Origin: Paenibacillus koleovorans NBRC 103111
GTDB taxonomy: Bacteria; Bacillota; Bacilli; Paenibacillales; NBRC-103111
NCBI RefSeq assembly: GCF_004000845.1
Contig: NZ_BIMA01000057.1
Span: 1 to 44,042, forward strand
DNA length: 44,042 nt
Direction of reading: 5' to 3'
A program made the translations under genes and the position numbers. Under the pieces are notes generated by a model, which was given only the letters and a program-made list of their open reading frames with translations, was not told where the DNA came from and ran no database searches. Below are positions 30,877 to 39,276 of the stretch, piece after piece. Each line of letters starts with the position of its first letter. Positions within the stretch are counted from its first letter, which is position 1.

Positions 30877-32745
30877 TTACAGCTCCAGTTCAATCAGAAA
30901 ATCGGTCATGTCGTCAATCAGCTGCTGCAGCCGATCGATGTCGCCCGCTTCCATGGCTTGCTCCAGGCGCTCCATTTCTCGTAAAGCACGGGTCTTAGCG
31001 GAGGACTCCAACTGATCCAGCTGATCCCGGACTCGTCCGATGAGCAGCTGCGCCTCTTCATGAAGGACGGTCGGAGACTCTTCATCTGTCCGCTCCTCGT
31101 CATCCATCTCCTCGTCCAGCCATTGCTCGAGTTCCATCAGCTCCTCTTGCTCACTGAGCAGGTCGTCCGGCTCCTCAGCCGGTGCTTGATCCCATAGCTT
31201 CTGCAATCGTTCGGCGCTTTCCTGCAAGGCTTCCTTCGATTCCCGGTTCAACGCGTCTTGTACCGTTACGGTCATGGCCTTGCCATTCGCCGGGGACTGG
31301 GCCGTCACTTCAAGAATCCCGTTCAGATTGTATCGGAAGGTGACGTCAAGGGGCTCCAGGCTTTTGTAGTTCGCCGGCAGCCCTTCGAGCAGGAACTCTC
31401 CCAGCCTGTGATTGTGCTTGACCCATTCATGCTCGCCTTGGTACACCTCAATCGATACGGCGGTCTGCCCCGGTGCGGATGTAGAAAATCGTTTGGTCCG
31501 GGTAACCGGGATCGTGGTGTTGCGCGGGATGATCGGGGCAAATCCGCCGGCCCGCGGAGCTCCAAGCCGTCCTTCCGTCAGTACCGCAATGCCCATGGAG
31601 AACGGGGCGACATCGGTGGCGACGAGCCCGCTGTCCGATAAGGCGCCTGATTTCAATCCAGCCTGGACGGCGGCCCCAAGAGCTACCGCTTCATCGGGAT
31701 TGACATCCGTACGCGGAGCCTTGCCGAACAGGTCCACGATCAGCTCGCTTACTCTGGGAATGCGTGTGGAACCGCCGACCAACAGCACTTCGTCGATATT
31801 CGCCGCGTGCAAGCCGGCATCGTCCAGCACCTGCCGCACCTTGTCCATAGACTCGAGCAGTTGGGCATCGATCAGCGACACGAAGGTAGTGCGCGTCAGC
31901 TCGACGTGTAGGCCGATCGGCGTATTATGCTTGACCGTCACTAACGGAATGGCGAGCGATACGGTCTCTTGCGAGCTCAGAAGCTTCTTGGCGTCCTCCG
32001 CCTTCTCCTTAAGCAGCGCCCGGGCCCGCAGATCGTCGCGCGGATCGACGCCATGCTCGGCAATCATCCGCTCGGCCAGCCAGTCGACGAGCTTCCAGTC
32101 GAAGTCTTCTCCGCCCAGCATACGGTTACCGGTGGAGGCCCGGACTTCCAGAACCCCGCTCATCAGCTCGACTACCGAAACATCGAACGTGCCTCCGCCA
32201 AGATCATAAACAAGAAACGTCTGATCGTTCTCCAGGTTGTCCAAGCCGAAGGCAAGCGCTGCCGCCGTAGGCTCGTTGATGATGCGCTCCACAACGAAGC
32301 CCGCCAGCTCTCCCGCTTCCTTCGTCGCCCGGCGCTGCTCGTCGGTAAAATAAGCGGGAACCGTAATGACGGCCTCTTTGTCTCCCTCGCCGTGTAGCTC
32401 ATCGACATAAGACTTCAACTCTTTCAAAATGAGCGCCGATATTTCCTGGGGGAGCAGAGCTTGTCCTGCGAGCAGCAATGGCTCGGTAGAGCCCATCCGA
32501 CGTTTGACGGCGGCAAGGGAGCGATCGGGCATAGCAACCAATGCGGCCCTCGCGTCTTCCCCGACAACGGCTCTCCCTTGCGGATCAATGAGCACGACCG
32601 AAGGGATAATGCGCTCTCCCCGAGGGGACGGGAGAATCTGAGGCTTCCCTTCCGCTATATAGGCTACCGCCGAGTTTGTAGTCCCGAGGTCGATCCCTAC
32701 GATCGGACGGAACGATTCCATTCTCCTTTCGCGATTACTCGTCAT
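30877..32745 (-). CDS. DnaK-like (Hsp70) chaperone, divergent accessory form
   Basis: 622 residues from ATG 32745 (AAGGAG seven bases upstream); the start overlaps the GrpE-like gene by 11 bases. The ATPase domain is intact: GIDLGTTNS at 17-25, [44 protein letters not shown] and [12 protein letters not shown]. The linker, VLLLDV in E. coli DnaK, reads LVATDV here, followed by APFSMGI. The substrate domain is recognisable ([38 protein letters not shown]). The lid is long and very acidic ([15 protein letters not shown]) and ends in ELEL rather than the housekeeping EEVKDK-type tail. This is an ATP-driven chaperone, probably specialised, acting with its operon partners. Confidence 0.93.
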   Translation of the reverse strand: MTSNRERRMESFRPIVGIDLGTTNSAVAYIAEGKPQILPSPRGERIIPSVVLIDPQGRAVVGEDARAALVAMPDRSLAAVKRRMGSTEPLLLAGQALLPQEISALILKELKSYVDELHGEGDKEAVITVPAYFTDEQRRATKEAGELAGFVVERIINEPTAAALAFGLDNLENDQTFLVYDLGGGTFDVSVVELMSGVLEVRASTGNRMLGGEDFDWKLVDWLAERMIAEHGVDPRDDLRARALLKEKAEDAKKLLSSQETVSLAIPLVTVKHNTPIGLHVELTRTTFVSLIDAQLLESMDKVRQVLDDAGLHAANIDEVLLVGGSTRIPRVSELIVDLFGKAPRTDVNPDEAVALGAAVQAGLKSGALSDSGLVATDVAPFSMGIAVLTEGRLGAPRAGGFAPIIPRNTTIPVTRTKRFSTSAPGQTAVSIEVYQGEHEWVKHNHRLGEFLLEGLPANYKSLEPLDVTFRYNLNGILEVTAQSPANGKAMTVTVQDALNRESKEALQESAERLQKLWDQAPAEEPDDLLSEQEELMELEQWLDEEMDDEERTDEESPTVLHEEAQLLIGRVRDQLDQLESSAKTRALREMERLEQAMEAGDIDRLQQLIDDMTDFLIELEL

Positions 32746-33364
32746 AATTATTCTCCTTCGCTAATGTGATGACCATCGCTTTGCGGATCAAAGTGCCGTC
32801 ATCGGATGCAAAGCCTCTTCGGATCACTTCCACGATCTGATAGGATTTCATGGCATGGATGTGATCCGGTCCGATGCCGCCCTCCAGCAATTGCTCTCGC
32901 GACACCGTACCTACCGATTCCGCCCACCGGGAGTCGAACGGTTGTCCTTCCGCCGGAATTTCATGAACGCCTGCCGCCGCCAGTGCTTCTAGCAGCTGAG
33001 TCGACCATTGCTTAAACAGCGGCTGCCAAACCTTGCCTTCCTCCCCCTTCAGTTGCGCCTGTAGAGCGTCGAAGTCGTCCACCTGACGCATCATATCACT
33101 CTGAAGCCGATATAGCTGTTGCTGCCGCTGCTGCAACTGCTCCTGTAGAGTGGTAAGCGTAGGCTGCAATTTCATTTGTTCCGCGAGCTGATCCGATACT
33201 TTGTCCAGCTTGGCCGATAGCTCTTGGCTGGATTTGAACTGCAGCCGCGTGAGCTTGGTCAACTGCTCGCCCAGCGCGGCGCTGGCTTCCTCCTGGCGGT
33301 CTTCCAATTGACGAATCGCTTCCGCTTCCGCAGAAGGCTTGCGAGTTAAGGGCCATTTCCACAT
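32735..33364 (-). CDS. GrpE-like nucleotide-exchange factor homologue
   Basis: 209 residues; GGAGGAG precedes ATG 33364. Residues ~15-110 are a long coiled coil rich in glutamine ([20 protein letters not shown]), as in the dimerising stalk of GrpE. The C-terminal ~50 residues match the GrpE beta-wing: [16 protein letters not shown], then [28 protein letters not shown], compared with the GxxFDPxxHEAV...VxEVxxxGYxxxxRxLRPAxVxV pattern. Position directly before and overlapping the DnaK-like gene supports the call. Known GrpE proteins speed ADP release from DnaK. Overall similarity is low, so it probably serves only this DnaK-like protein. Confidence 0.82.
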   Translation of the reverse strand: MWKWPLTRKPSAEAEAIRQLEDRQEEASAALGEQLTKLTRLQFKSSQELSAKLDKVSDQLAEQMKLQPTLTTLQEQLQQRQQQLYRLQSDMMRQVDDFDALQAQLKGEEGKVWQPLFKQWSTQLLEALAAAGVHEIPAEGQPFDSRWAESVGTVSREQLLEGGIGPDHIHAMKSYQIVEVIRRGFASDDGTLIRKAMVITLAKENNYDE

Positions 33365-33419
33365 CCTAGTACTCCTCCATACTTATAAGCTGATACAATA
33401 GTTTATTTTCCCTCGGTTA

Positions 33420-34670
33420 TCAGCGCAATTGCCGTTGAGCTTCCTTGTTCAAGCCGGATGTCTTCTCCGTATACAAGGCCTCCCATTGGTCTTGATACCG
33501 CCGGTAAAGGAGGGGATACCTGGCAGGCAGCTTGCGGATGCCGGCTGCGAATCGTTCAGGCTGCGCTTCCATCTCCAGCAGCAAGCGGGGCGGGACGCTG
33601 TTGCGTGCTTGGGCAGCCAAGTCCTCTCTTTCCAGCTCCTCGTAGTACCAAATTGCGGCTTGAACGGCAATTAGCGGAAGCGTATCCTTATCGCGATGCA
33701 TGCGTTCCATTTCCTTGTCGAGCCGAGACCATTCCTGGGCTTTCTTGCGCTGCTGCTGAAGGCGCTTGTCTCTCGGGTCCATCTCATAGGCGAAATCGGC
33801 GAATACTTCTGCTCTCTGCAGATGCATGAGTTTGATTTGATGCTCATACTCTTCGTTCAAAACCGTTACCACCATGAGTCTATCGTCAGGATCGTGGATC
33901 GACTTCAGAAATTTCCGGAACCTCGTCTGGATTTTGTGCCATTGGCTCCACTTTTCCAGCTCCATGAAAGCTTGAACCCAAGTTATAAACGAATAAATAT
34001 CGTTTGCCTGCTCCATACCTGCAGGTGGAATATTGGCATTCATCAGGTTCCAGGCATCCTCGTAGCGATTCAGGCTTCTATAAGTTTGGACGAGAAAGGC
34101 GTTGTAATCCGCAATATGATTTCGGTCGTCCTCCTTTATCGCCTCCAAGGCAAGCAGCGCTTTCTCGGGCATGCCGTTGTCCAGAAACAGTTTCGCCCTC
34201 CAAGTCGCTGCGTTTGCTTTCTCTTCCGGTGACGAGGCCGTTTGAAGCATGATTTCCATACGTTCCTCGAACAAGTCCAGCTGTCCCCGGCCAATATAAA
34301 TATGGGCAAGGCCGAGATGCAACGCCGACGAAGACGGCGACAGGACGAGCGCTCGCTCCAGCAACTGCTCGGCCTCCGACCAACGCTCCCGCTCTACGAG
34401 GCTCATCGCTTCCTTGTACAGCTTGTGAACGGAATCGCCATATTTGCGGAGCATATCATATTCCCTACGTTTCGCCGGGTCTCGAAGCGCCTCGAACGCT
34501 CTGCGAATTTCCTGGAATTTCTCGGGGTCCGACTCTGGTGTATGCTTTTTGATCAATTCAATGTACTTCTTCTTAATCGCATCTTGGGGAGCGTTGGCCC
34601 GGAGCTCCAATATTTTATAGTAATTCTCCAGCATGAGCTTTCTGGACCTCCGTCCCTTGGCAGGGGACAT
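33420..34670 (-). CDS. J-domain-like/TPR protein of an accessory Hsp70 operon (first copy)
   Basis: 416 residues, first gene of the operon; AGGAGG lies eight bases before ATG 34670. Architecture as in its paralogue at 29606-30859: a basic start, a J-like domain (residues 16-75, ENYYKILELRANAPQDAIKKKY and EIRRAFEALRDPAKRREYD), then ~340 residues of helical TPR-type repeats (WSEAEQLLERALVLSPSSSALHLG) and the same C-terminal signature (YPLLYRRYQDQWEALYTEKTSGLNKEAQRQLR region, quoted only in part: EKTSGLNKEAQRQLR). The HPD position reads H43-T44-P45. Both copies share the HTPExDPEKF loop, so the change is conserved rather than random decay. A gap of 55 bases separates it from the GrpE-like gene. 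Confidence 0.85.
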   Translation of the reverse strand: MSPAKGRRSRKLMLENYYKILELRANAPQDAIKKKYIELIKKHTPESDPEKFQEIRRAFEALRDPAKRREYDMLRKYGDSVHKLYKEAMSLVERERWSEAEQLLERALVLSPSSSALHLGLAHIYIGRGQLDLFEERMEIMLQTASSPEEKANAATWRAKLFLDNGMPEKALLALEAIKEDDRNHIADYNAFLVQTYRSLNRYEDAWNLMNANIPPAGMEQANDIYSFITWVQAFMELEKWSQWHKIQTRFRKFLKSIHDPDDRLMVVTVLNEEYEHQIKLMHLQRAEVFADFAYEMDPRDKRLQQQRKKAQEWSRLDKEMERMHRDKDTLPLIAVQAAIWYYEELEREDLAAQARNSVPPRLLLEMEAQPERFAAGIRKLPARYPLLYRRYQDQWEALYTEKTSGLNKEAQRQLR

Positions 34671-34707
34671 GCAAGTTCCTCCTCTATTTGTCTAGCTCTA
34701 TTCCATC

Positions 34708-34890
34708 TTATTCGTTTGGCGTAGCTTGCTTAAACTGCAAAAGCGAGAGCCCTTTCCAACGATGGAACTGGCGGCTGAAGACGCCCACGCCGGAGAAGCC
34801 GAGATGTTCGCTGTCGCAGCTCTTGCAAGGCTAAGGTACTGGCGCGGGGCGATGCCCTCCGCCTTAAACGAAGCTTCCAATGCCATCAAC
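34708..34890 (-). pseudogene. Remnant of an AraC-family C-terminal helix-turn-helix
   Basis: One minus-strand frame, stopping at TAA 34710-34708, reads HLGFSGVGVFSRQFHRWKG then LSLLQFKQA, the second HTH signature of AraC proteins (GFSxxxxFSRxFxRxxGxSPxxYR). Upstream the frame is broken by stops, and an adjacent frame gives APRQYLSLARAAT. No start or sensor domain remains. It looks like a decayed regulator fragment lying just upstream of the chaperone operon. Confidence 0.45.
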
Positions 34891-35000
34891 CGCTCCTTTC
34901 CTCCGCGACAAATGGCTAAAATCGGCGCTCGAGCGGCCGTTATTTCCTCTATTTTACCTTTCTATAATGAGGGTATCAACGACAAAAGGCAAAATGAACG

Positions 35001-35120
35001 ATGGCGATTCGATTGACGGACGAGCAAATTGAATTTTACCAGACTCGATACTTGCATGTGAAGGGATTGCTGCCTCCGGATGTGTTGGAGTTGGCGACCC
35101 GTATTGGATATTCGCTATGA
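35001..35120 (+). pseudogene. N-terminal remnant of a phytanoyl-CoA dioxygenase (PhyH)-like gene
   Basis: A 39-codon frame begins MAIRLTDEQIEFYQTRYLHV and continues KGLLPPDVLELA before stopping at 35118. This is the standard opening of PhyH-family Fe(II)/2-oxoglutarate dioxygenases, which are ~260 residues long; everything after the first helix-strand unit is gone. It diverges from the AraC remnant, an arrangement common for intact AraC/PhyH pairs. A 12-base tandem repeat (ACGACTACGGAG) follows immediately. Confidence 0.5.
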
Positions 35121-35500
35121 AGGGACGGAGACGACTACGGAGACGACTACGGAGTCGGTGAAACAGCTTGGTTTTGTGGCGAGAAGCCCGATTAATCCGG
35201 GCTCGGAGACCCGGTGCGAGGAAGGGCTGGCGAAATGTGGGGGGGCGGTCGGCGGGGACTTATTAGTTGGCTGGCGGGATGGAATACACCGTGCCAGTCA
35301 GCATCGGCGGAAGAAAATGCTCTCCCACCACCTCTAAGCACGAAAATCCGCGTTGCAGCAGCAAATCCAGCTCTCCCGCCACCTCTATGCACAATGACAA
35401 AATATGCAGGTTTTCCAGCCGGAACGTTCGAATTGGTTTAGAAACGCCCTCCGTTTAAAGGTAGCATGGACTCATCAGGAAATAGGAGGGTGACAAAACC
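35121..35500. other. Non-coding stretch with short direct repeats
   Basis: It holds a 12-base tandem repeat (ACGACTACGGAG, about 35130-35155) and a 22-base direct repeat, CTCTCCC(A/G)CCACCTCTA with GCAC, at 35320-35341 and 35371-35392. No credible gene was found. AGGAGGGTGA near the right end is the ribosome binding site of the GH4 gene. Confidence 0.5.
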
Positions 35501-36886
35501 ATGTACAACATTTGCATCATCGGAGCCAGCTTCAACTGGACGCGGACGATTGTTTACGATATGATGGCGGTATTTCCGGAGCGGCTGCATTTTCGACTGG
35601 TCGATTTGAATCCGGAGGCGGCCGAGGTGTGCCGTCAATGGGGGGAGCTGGCAACGAAGTGGTGCGGCCGACAGGATACATTCTCGGCCTTCACTGAGCG
35701 AAGACAGGCGCTCCCCGGCGCCGATGCCGTCTTCATCGCGATCGCTACCGGCGGTTTCGACGCGATGACGAACGATCTCCTCATCCCGGAGAAATATGGC
35801 ATCTACGGAACGGTAGGCGATACGGCGGGGCCCGGCGGTTGGTCGCGGGCGATCCGCAACATCCCGGTGTTCGCGGAGATGGCCCGGGATTTCGACGAGC
35901 TGTGTCCGGAGGCGTTCATCGTCAACTACACGAATCCGATGTCGGCGCTGACGGCAACGCTTGATCGGCTGTGCGGCAACCCGGTCGTCGGGTTATGCCA
36001 CTCCTACATTCAGACTAAGAACGTGCTGCAGCATATATTCGGGCTGGAGGACTGGAGCGAGCTGTCGGTGTCGATTGCGGGGATGAACCATTTCTCATGG
36101 GTGACGGATTTCAAGATCGGTCGGCGAGACGGTTATGCCGCGCTTCGCGAGCGGATTGGCGGCGGCTCGCTGCTCGACCTCATGCGGATGGAGGAGCCGG
36201 ACGCGAACGGGTTCGTTTCCGGGCACCGGCTTTGCGCAGCTTTGTATGACACCTATGGCTACATCCCTTACGTCGGGGATCGGCATACGGTTGAATTTCT
36301 TTCCTACACCCTTTCCAACGAGCCGAAAAGGTATACGTTTTCCGGGCCGGACGGGGTTCAAGACGATGTGCTGGACCATTACGGCATCAAACGCACGTCT
36401 CTGGAAGCAAGGCAACGGAGAGCGGCCGGGTTCAAGGGCAGGATCCAGAAGGAAATCGCAGAATTCGCGGCGGCGCTGGCGGTGGACGAGCCGGAAGCCG
36501 GGCAGCCGATCAAGAGCGAGGAGCCAAGCGCCGAGCTGGTGCGCGCCTACTTGACCAACTCGCCGATGACGGAGGTCGTCAACATGCTCAACGTCGGCCA
36601 AATCCCCGGGCTGCCGCTAGGCGCCTGCGTCGAGACGTTCGGCATGATCGACGGCCTGGGCATACGGCCGGTGATGGTCGACAACGTGCCTGAGTCTTTG
36701 CTCGAGATTATGCGGCCGCAGGCGATCAACCAGAAGTGGGTCACGGAGGGCGTCCTCACCCGCAACAAGGGACTGTTGCTGCAGGCGCTGTACAATGATC
36801 CGCAGTGCAAAGGCCTGACGCCGGACCGCATCCGGGCGATGGCCGAAGAGCTGCTCGAGGCGAACAAACGCTGGTTCACATTGTAA
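35501..36886 (+). CDS. Glycoside hydrolase family 4 enzyme (NAD- and metal-dependent)
   Basis: 461 residues, AGGAGGGTGA ahead of the ATG. GH4 features: an N-terminal Rossmann fold (YNICIIGASFNWT, LVDLNPEAAE), the NYTNP motif (142-146), metal ligand C166 in VGLCHSYIQ, and H197 in GMNHFSW. A C-terminal segment NSPMTEVVNMLN with GLPLGACVETF is also typical. Family members cleave alpha- or beta-glycosides by a redox/elimination route using NAD and Mn; many act on alpha-galactosides, alpha-glucuronides or 6-phosphoglycosides. The GLCHS and NYTNPM context resembles alpha-galactosidase-like members, but specificity is unresolved. The 3' end overlaps the convergent AraC gene by 11 bases. Confidence 0.92.
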   Translation: MYNICIIGASFNWTRTIVYDMMAVFPERLHFRLVDLNPEAAEVCRQWGELATKWCGRQDTFSAFTERRQALPGADAVFIAIATGGFDAMTNDLLIPEKYGIYGTVGDTAGPGGWSRAIRNIPVFAEMARDFDELCPEAFIVNYTNPMSALTATLDRLCGNPVVGLCHSYIQTKNVLQHIFGLEDWSELSVSIAGMNHFSWVTDFKIGRRDGYAALRERIGGGSLLDLMRMEEPDANGFVSGHRLCAALYDTYGYIPYVGDRHTVEFLSYTLSNEPKRYTFSGPDGVQDDVLDHYGIKRTSLEARQRRAAGFKGRIQKEIAEFAAALAVDEPEAGQPIKSEEPSAELVRAYLTNSPMTEVVNMLNVGQIPGLPLGACVETFGMIDGLGIRPVMVDNVPESLLEIMRPQAINQKWVTEGVLTRNKGLLLQALYNDPQCKGLTPDRIRAMAEELLEANKRWFTL

Positions 36887-37784
36887 GCGAGATGGAGTCG
36901 GAAGCGGCGGCTTGCTTGCGATATTGAAGCGGCGTCGTGCCGGTCCTCTTCTTGAACACGCGGCCGAAGTGGACGATGCTGTCGAAGCCGCTCCGCATAG
37001 CGATCTCGATCACCTTGAGCTCGGTTTCGCGAAGCAGCTTCCGTGCCGCCTCGATTCGAGTCCGGTTCAAATACTCGATCAAGGTGCAGTCGGTAGCTTG
37101 TTTGAACAGCCGACCGAGGTGCTGCGGACTGAGTTGGAACTCGGCAGCAAGTCCGGCCAGCGACAAAGGCGTGTCGTACTCGGCATCGATGCGAGCCACG
37201 ATCATCGATAACGCGGAGGGCATCTGCTTCGGCATGGGCATCGGGCTAAGAGGGGCGGAGGGCGTCGGTAACGAGGTTGCCGCCGCTTTTGCCTGCCACC
37301 GTGTCGCGAGAAGGAGCAACTCCGCCAGCAAATGCTTCAGGTAGAGCTCGTATTCTGGCTCCTGCTCCTGCGTTTCTTTTACCATTCTCCGGAACAGCTC
37401 TTCCGCGACGATACGATCGGCTAACTCCAGGCTGACGATGGGAGTGGGGTGGTGAAAAGGAGCCCACAGCGTTTCGGGCCCCGGAGTGTTCTCAGATGGC
37501 GCGAACAGCTCGCCTTTGAAATTGATCAGCAGCCGTTCGTGTTCCCGCCCATTGTAGACGGTTCGATGAATCTCGTTTTTGCCGATCAGCACCAGATCCC
37601 CGGCCGCTACTGAGTAAGCGCGATCTCTGATAAAATAAACAAGAGCGCCTTCGAGCAAATAATAGAGCTCATAGGCTTCGTGCAAATGGTGGCTTTCCGG
37701 GTCGCTCTGCCTTGTGCGCCGGGCGTGCTCCAGCGAGAAATGGTCGGGCCCCGCGCGGTAGGCGGATATGATCTCGATGCTCAG
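36876..37784 (-). CDS. AraC-family regulator with cupin sensor (possible CTG start)
   Basis: A TTG at 37685 would start inside the cupin. The frame stays open upstream and encodes the expected family sequence (DPESHHLHEAYELYYLLEG). The only well-placed initiation site is CTG 37784-37782, eight bases after AAAGGAG, giving 302 residues. The cupin (YSVAAGDLVLIGKNEIHRT) is followed by a proline-rich linker (TSLPTPSAPLSPMPMPKQM) and two HTH units (LAAEFQLSPQHLGRLF; IAMRSGFDSIVHFGRVFKKR, ending TTPLQYRKQ). It is paralogous to the divergent AraC protein at 37830-38924 and convergent with the GH4 gene, which it may control. Confidence 0.85.
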   Translation of the reverse strand: MSIEIISAYRAGPDHFSLEHARRTRQSDPESHHLHEAYELYYLLEGALVYFIRDRAYSVAAGDLVLIGKNEIHRTVYNGREHERLLINFKGELFAPSENTPGPETLWAPFHHPTPIVSLELADRIVAEELFRRMVKETQEQEPEYELYLKHLLAELLLLATRWQAKAAATSLPTPSAPLSPMPMPKQMPSALSMIVARIDAEYDTPLSLAGLAAEFQLSPQHLGRLFKQATDCTLIEYLNRTRIEAARKLLRETELKVIEIAMRSGFDSIVHFGRVFKKRTGTTPLQYRKQAAASDSISLTM

Positions 37785-37829
37785 ACGGAACGCTCCTTTC
37801 GCAGGAAGAGTGACGGGACAGGGGGGACG

Positions 37830-38924
37830 ATGATGGTGGGGGAACAGGTAACGACAGCATCAGCGCCAATGCCAGGACCAATACCAATGCCAGCATCAAC
37901 GCTAACACCGGCACCAACGCTAACACCAGCATTACCGCAAGCGTCAGCGCAAAGACCAACGCAAAAGCTAGTGCCAGCACCGGCCCAAAAACCGACTCCA
38001 ACGCCATCACTTGTACCTGCATCAAATCTGGTTTCTTACGGCAGCTTGGACAGCGACCTGCTCGTCAACCATCTGAAGCGGACAGTCACGCCGAATCCCG
38101 CCAAGGGGCAGACGCATTACCATAGCAATTACGAAATTTTTTACCTGGTATCCGGCTCGCTGACTTATTTCGTGGAAGACCGGACTTATGCGGTGCGGGA
38201 AGGCGACTTGGTATTCATCGATGAAAATGTCCTTCACCGAACATCTTACCGGGATCGGATGGAATATGAAAGAGTTTTAATCACGTTCAAGGCGTCCTAC
38301 ATCGATCCTTCGTATATGCTGTACTCGCCGGTTCTATTCGAGCCGTTCCGGCAGCCGCATCATGTCGTCCGACTGAGCTTGCAGGACCGATTGTTCGTGC
38401 AGGAACTGCTGGACAAGTTAGTTCGGGAAGTCTCTCTCCAGGAGACAGGGTACGAGATGTATGCGAAGCAACTGCTGAGCGAGCTGTTGCTGGCCGCCGG
38501 CCGAATGATGAGACGCACGCCGCAGACTTCTTTCGGTCATCCAAGTCCCGTCCATGCGAAGCTGTCGAGGATCGTGCAATTTCTCAATCAGCACTATGAA
38601 AGCACGTTGTCGCTGCAGCAGGTGGCTGGGCATTTCGGGATAAGCGCCGCTTATCTCAGCCGGACGTTTCGGACGATTACCGGCTTTCATTTCGTTGAGT
38701 ACTTGAATCTGGTGCGCGTTCGGGAGGCGGGGCGGCTGCTGGCGGGCACGGACCTGAAGCTGGCGGAGGTCGCGGCTAGAGCGGGCTTCGAGAGTTTGAA
38801 CCATTTCGGCCGGCTGTTCAAACGCACGATGCGGATGACGCCTTTGCAATATCGGAATGGTTGCGGTAGGGGAGGGGGGGCCGGGCAGAGGGGCGGTTCA
38901 TGGCCGGTTGACAGAGGCAAATGA
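37830..38924 (+). CDS. AraC-family regulator with low-complexity proline/alanine leader
   Basis: 364 residues from ATG 37830 (a second ATG follows directly; AGGGGGGACG ahead). Residues ~10-65 are low-complexity Pro/Ala/Thr (PMPGPIPMPASTLTPAPTLT and on), encoded by drifting six-base units such as CCAATG and CCAACG. The cupin begins near residue 90 (THYHSNYEIFYLVSGSLTYF, then VREGDLVFIDENVLHRTSY). The HTH pair is intact (VAGHFGISAAYLSRTFRTIT; VAARAGFESLNHFGRLFKRT, MTPLQYRNG). Only 45 bases separate it from the divergent paralogue. The C-terminal tail is glycine-rich. It probably senses a carbohydrate linked to GH4-type metabolism; this is inferred from context. Confidence 0.88.
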   Translation: MMVGEQVTTASAPMPGPIPMPASTLTPAPTLTPALPQASAQRPTQKLVPAPAQKPTPTPSLVPASNLVSYGSLDSDLLVNHLKRTVTPNPAKGQTHYHSNYEIFYLVSGSLTYFVEDRTYAVREGDLVFIDENVLHRTSYRDRMEYERVLITFKASYIDPSYMLYSPVLFEPFRQPHHVVRLSLQDRLFVQELLDKLVREVSLQETGYEMYAKQLLSELLLAAGRMMRRTPQTSFGHPSPVHAKLSRIVQFLNQHYESTLSLQQVAGHFGISAAYLSRTFRTITGFHFVEYLNLVRVREAGRLLAGTDLKLAEVAARAGFESLNHFGRLFKRTMRMTPLQYRNGCGRGGGAGQRGGSWPVDRGK

Positions 38925-38936
38925 TTGTGGCAAAAT
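38908..38936 (+). promoter_or_regulatory. Promoter of the argS T-box leader
   Basis: A perfect TTGACA (38908-38913) and CAAAAT (38931-38936), 17 bases apart, overlap the 3' end of the AraC gene and lead straight into the T-box leader. Confidence 0.6.
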
Positions 38937-38944
38937 GGAAAATT

Positions 38945-39226
38945 AATACGAAGTCGATGAGCGGAAAAGTATTCGTCGGGGGAAGTTGCAGCGAGCCGGG
39001 GGTGGTGGGAGCCGGTACGAAGCTGATGGAGAAACGGGTCCGGGAGACGGCTGTCCGAGCTGCGTGAGGCAGGTAGGATGGCCCGGCGACAGGCCGTTAT
39101 TCTGTTCGAGGTGGCGGTGGTTCCCTGCGGCGTTTGCGCGAGGCGGGTGGATACACGGCACGAAGAGTGGTACCGCGGGAACAGCTCCCGTCTCTTTCTA
39201 TACAGGAAGAGGCGGGGGCTTTTTTG
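38945..39226 (+). ncRNA. T-box riboswitch leader with intrinsic terminator
   Basis: Stem I hallmarks include GATGAGCGGAAAAGTA (38956-38971) and GCGAGCCGGGGGTGG with GGGAGCCGGT (38991-39016). The T-box proper, AGAGTGGTACCGCGGG, is at 39164-39179 and would pair with the uncharged tRNA acceptor end. The terminator is CCCGTCTCTT (39187-39196) against AAGAGGCGGG (39207-39216) plus a T run at 39220-39225. Uncharged tRNA should stabilise antitermination and allow argS expression. The specifier should be an arginine codon; CGG in AAACGGGTCC near 39034 is a candidate, but I cannot place the loop with certainty. Confidence 0.93.
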
Positions 39227-39276
39227 ATTTGGGCGTGGCGGTGACGAATCTTAGGCAAAAGGAGCGTGGGTTAGCG

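Noticed and set aside
34671-34760. CIRCE or other heat-shock operator ahead of the chaperone operon
   Set aside because: I looked for TTAGCACTC-N9-GAGTGCTAA-like repeats and a CtsR-type heptad repeat and saw neither, so no HrcA or CtsR control is claimed.
38986-39276. N-terminal extension of argS
   Set aside because: The segment is the T-box leader RNA with its terminator; the ATG cluster at 39277 with AAGGAG is the real start.
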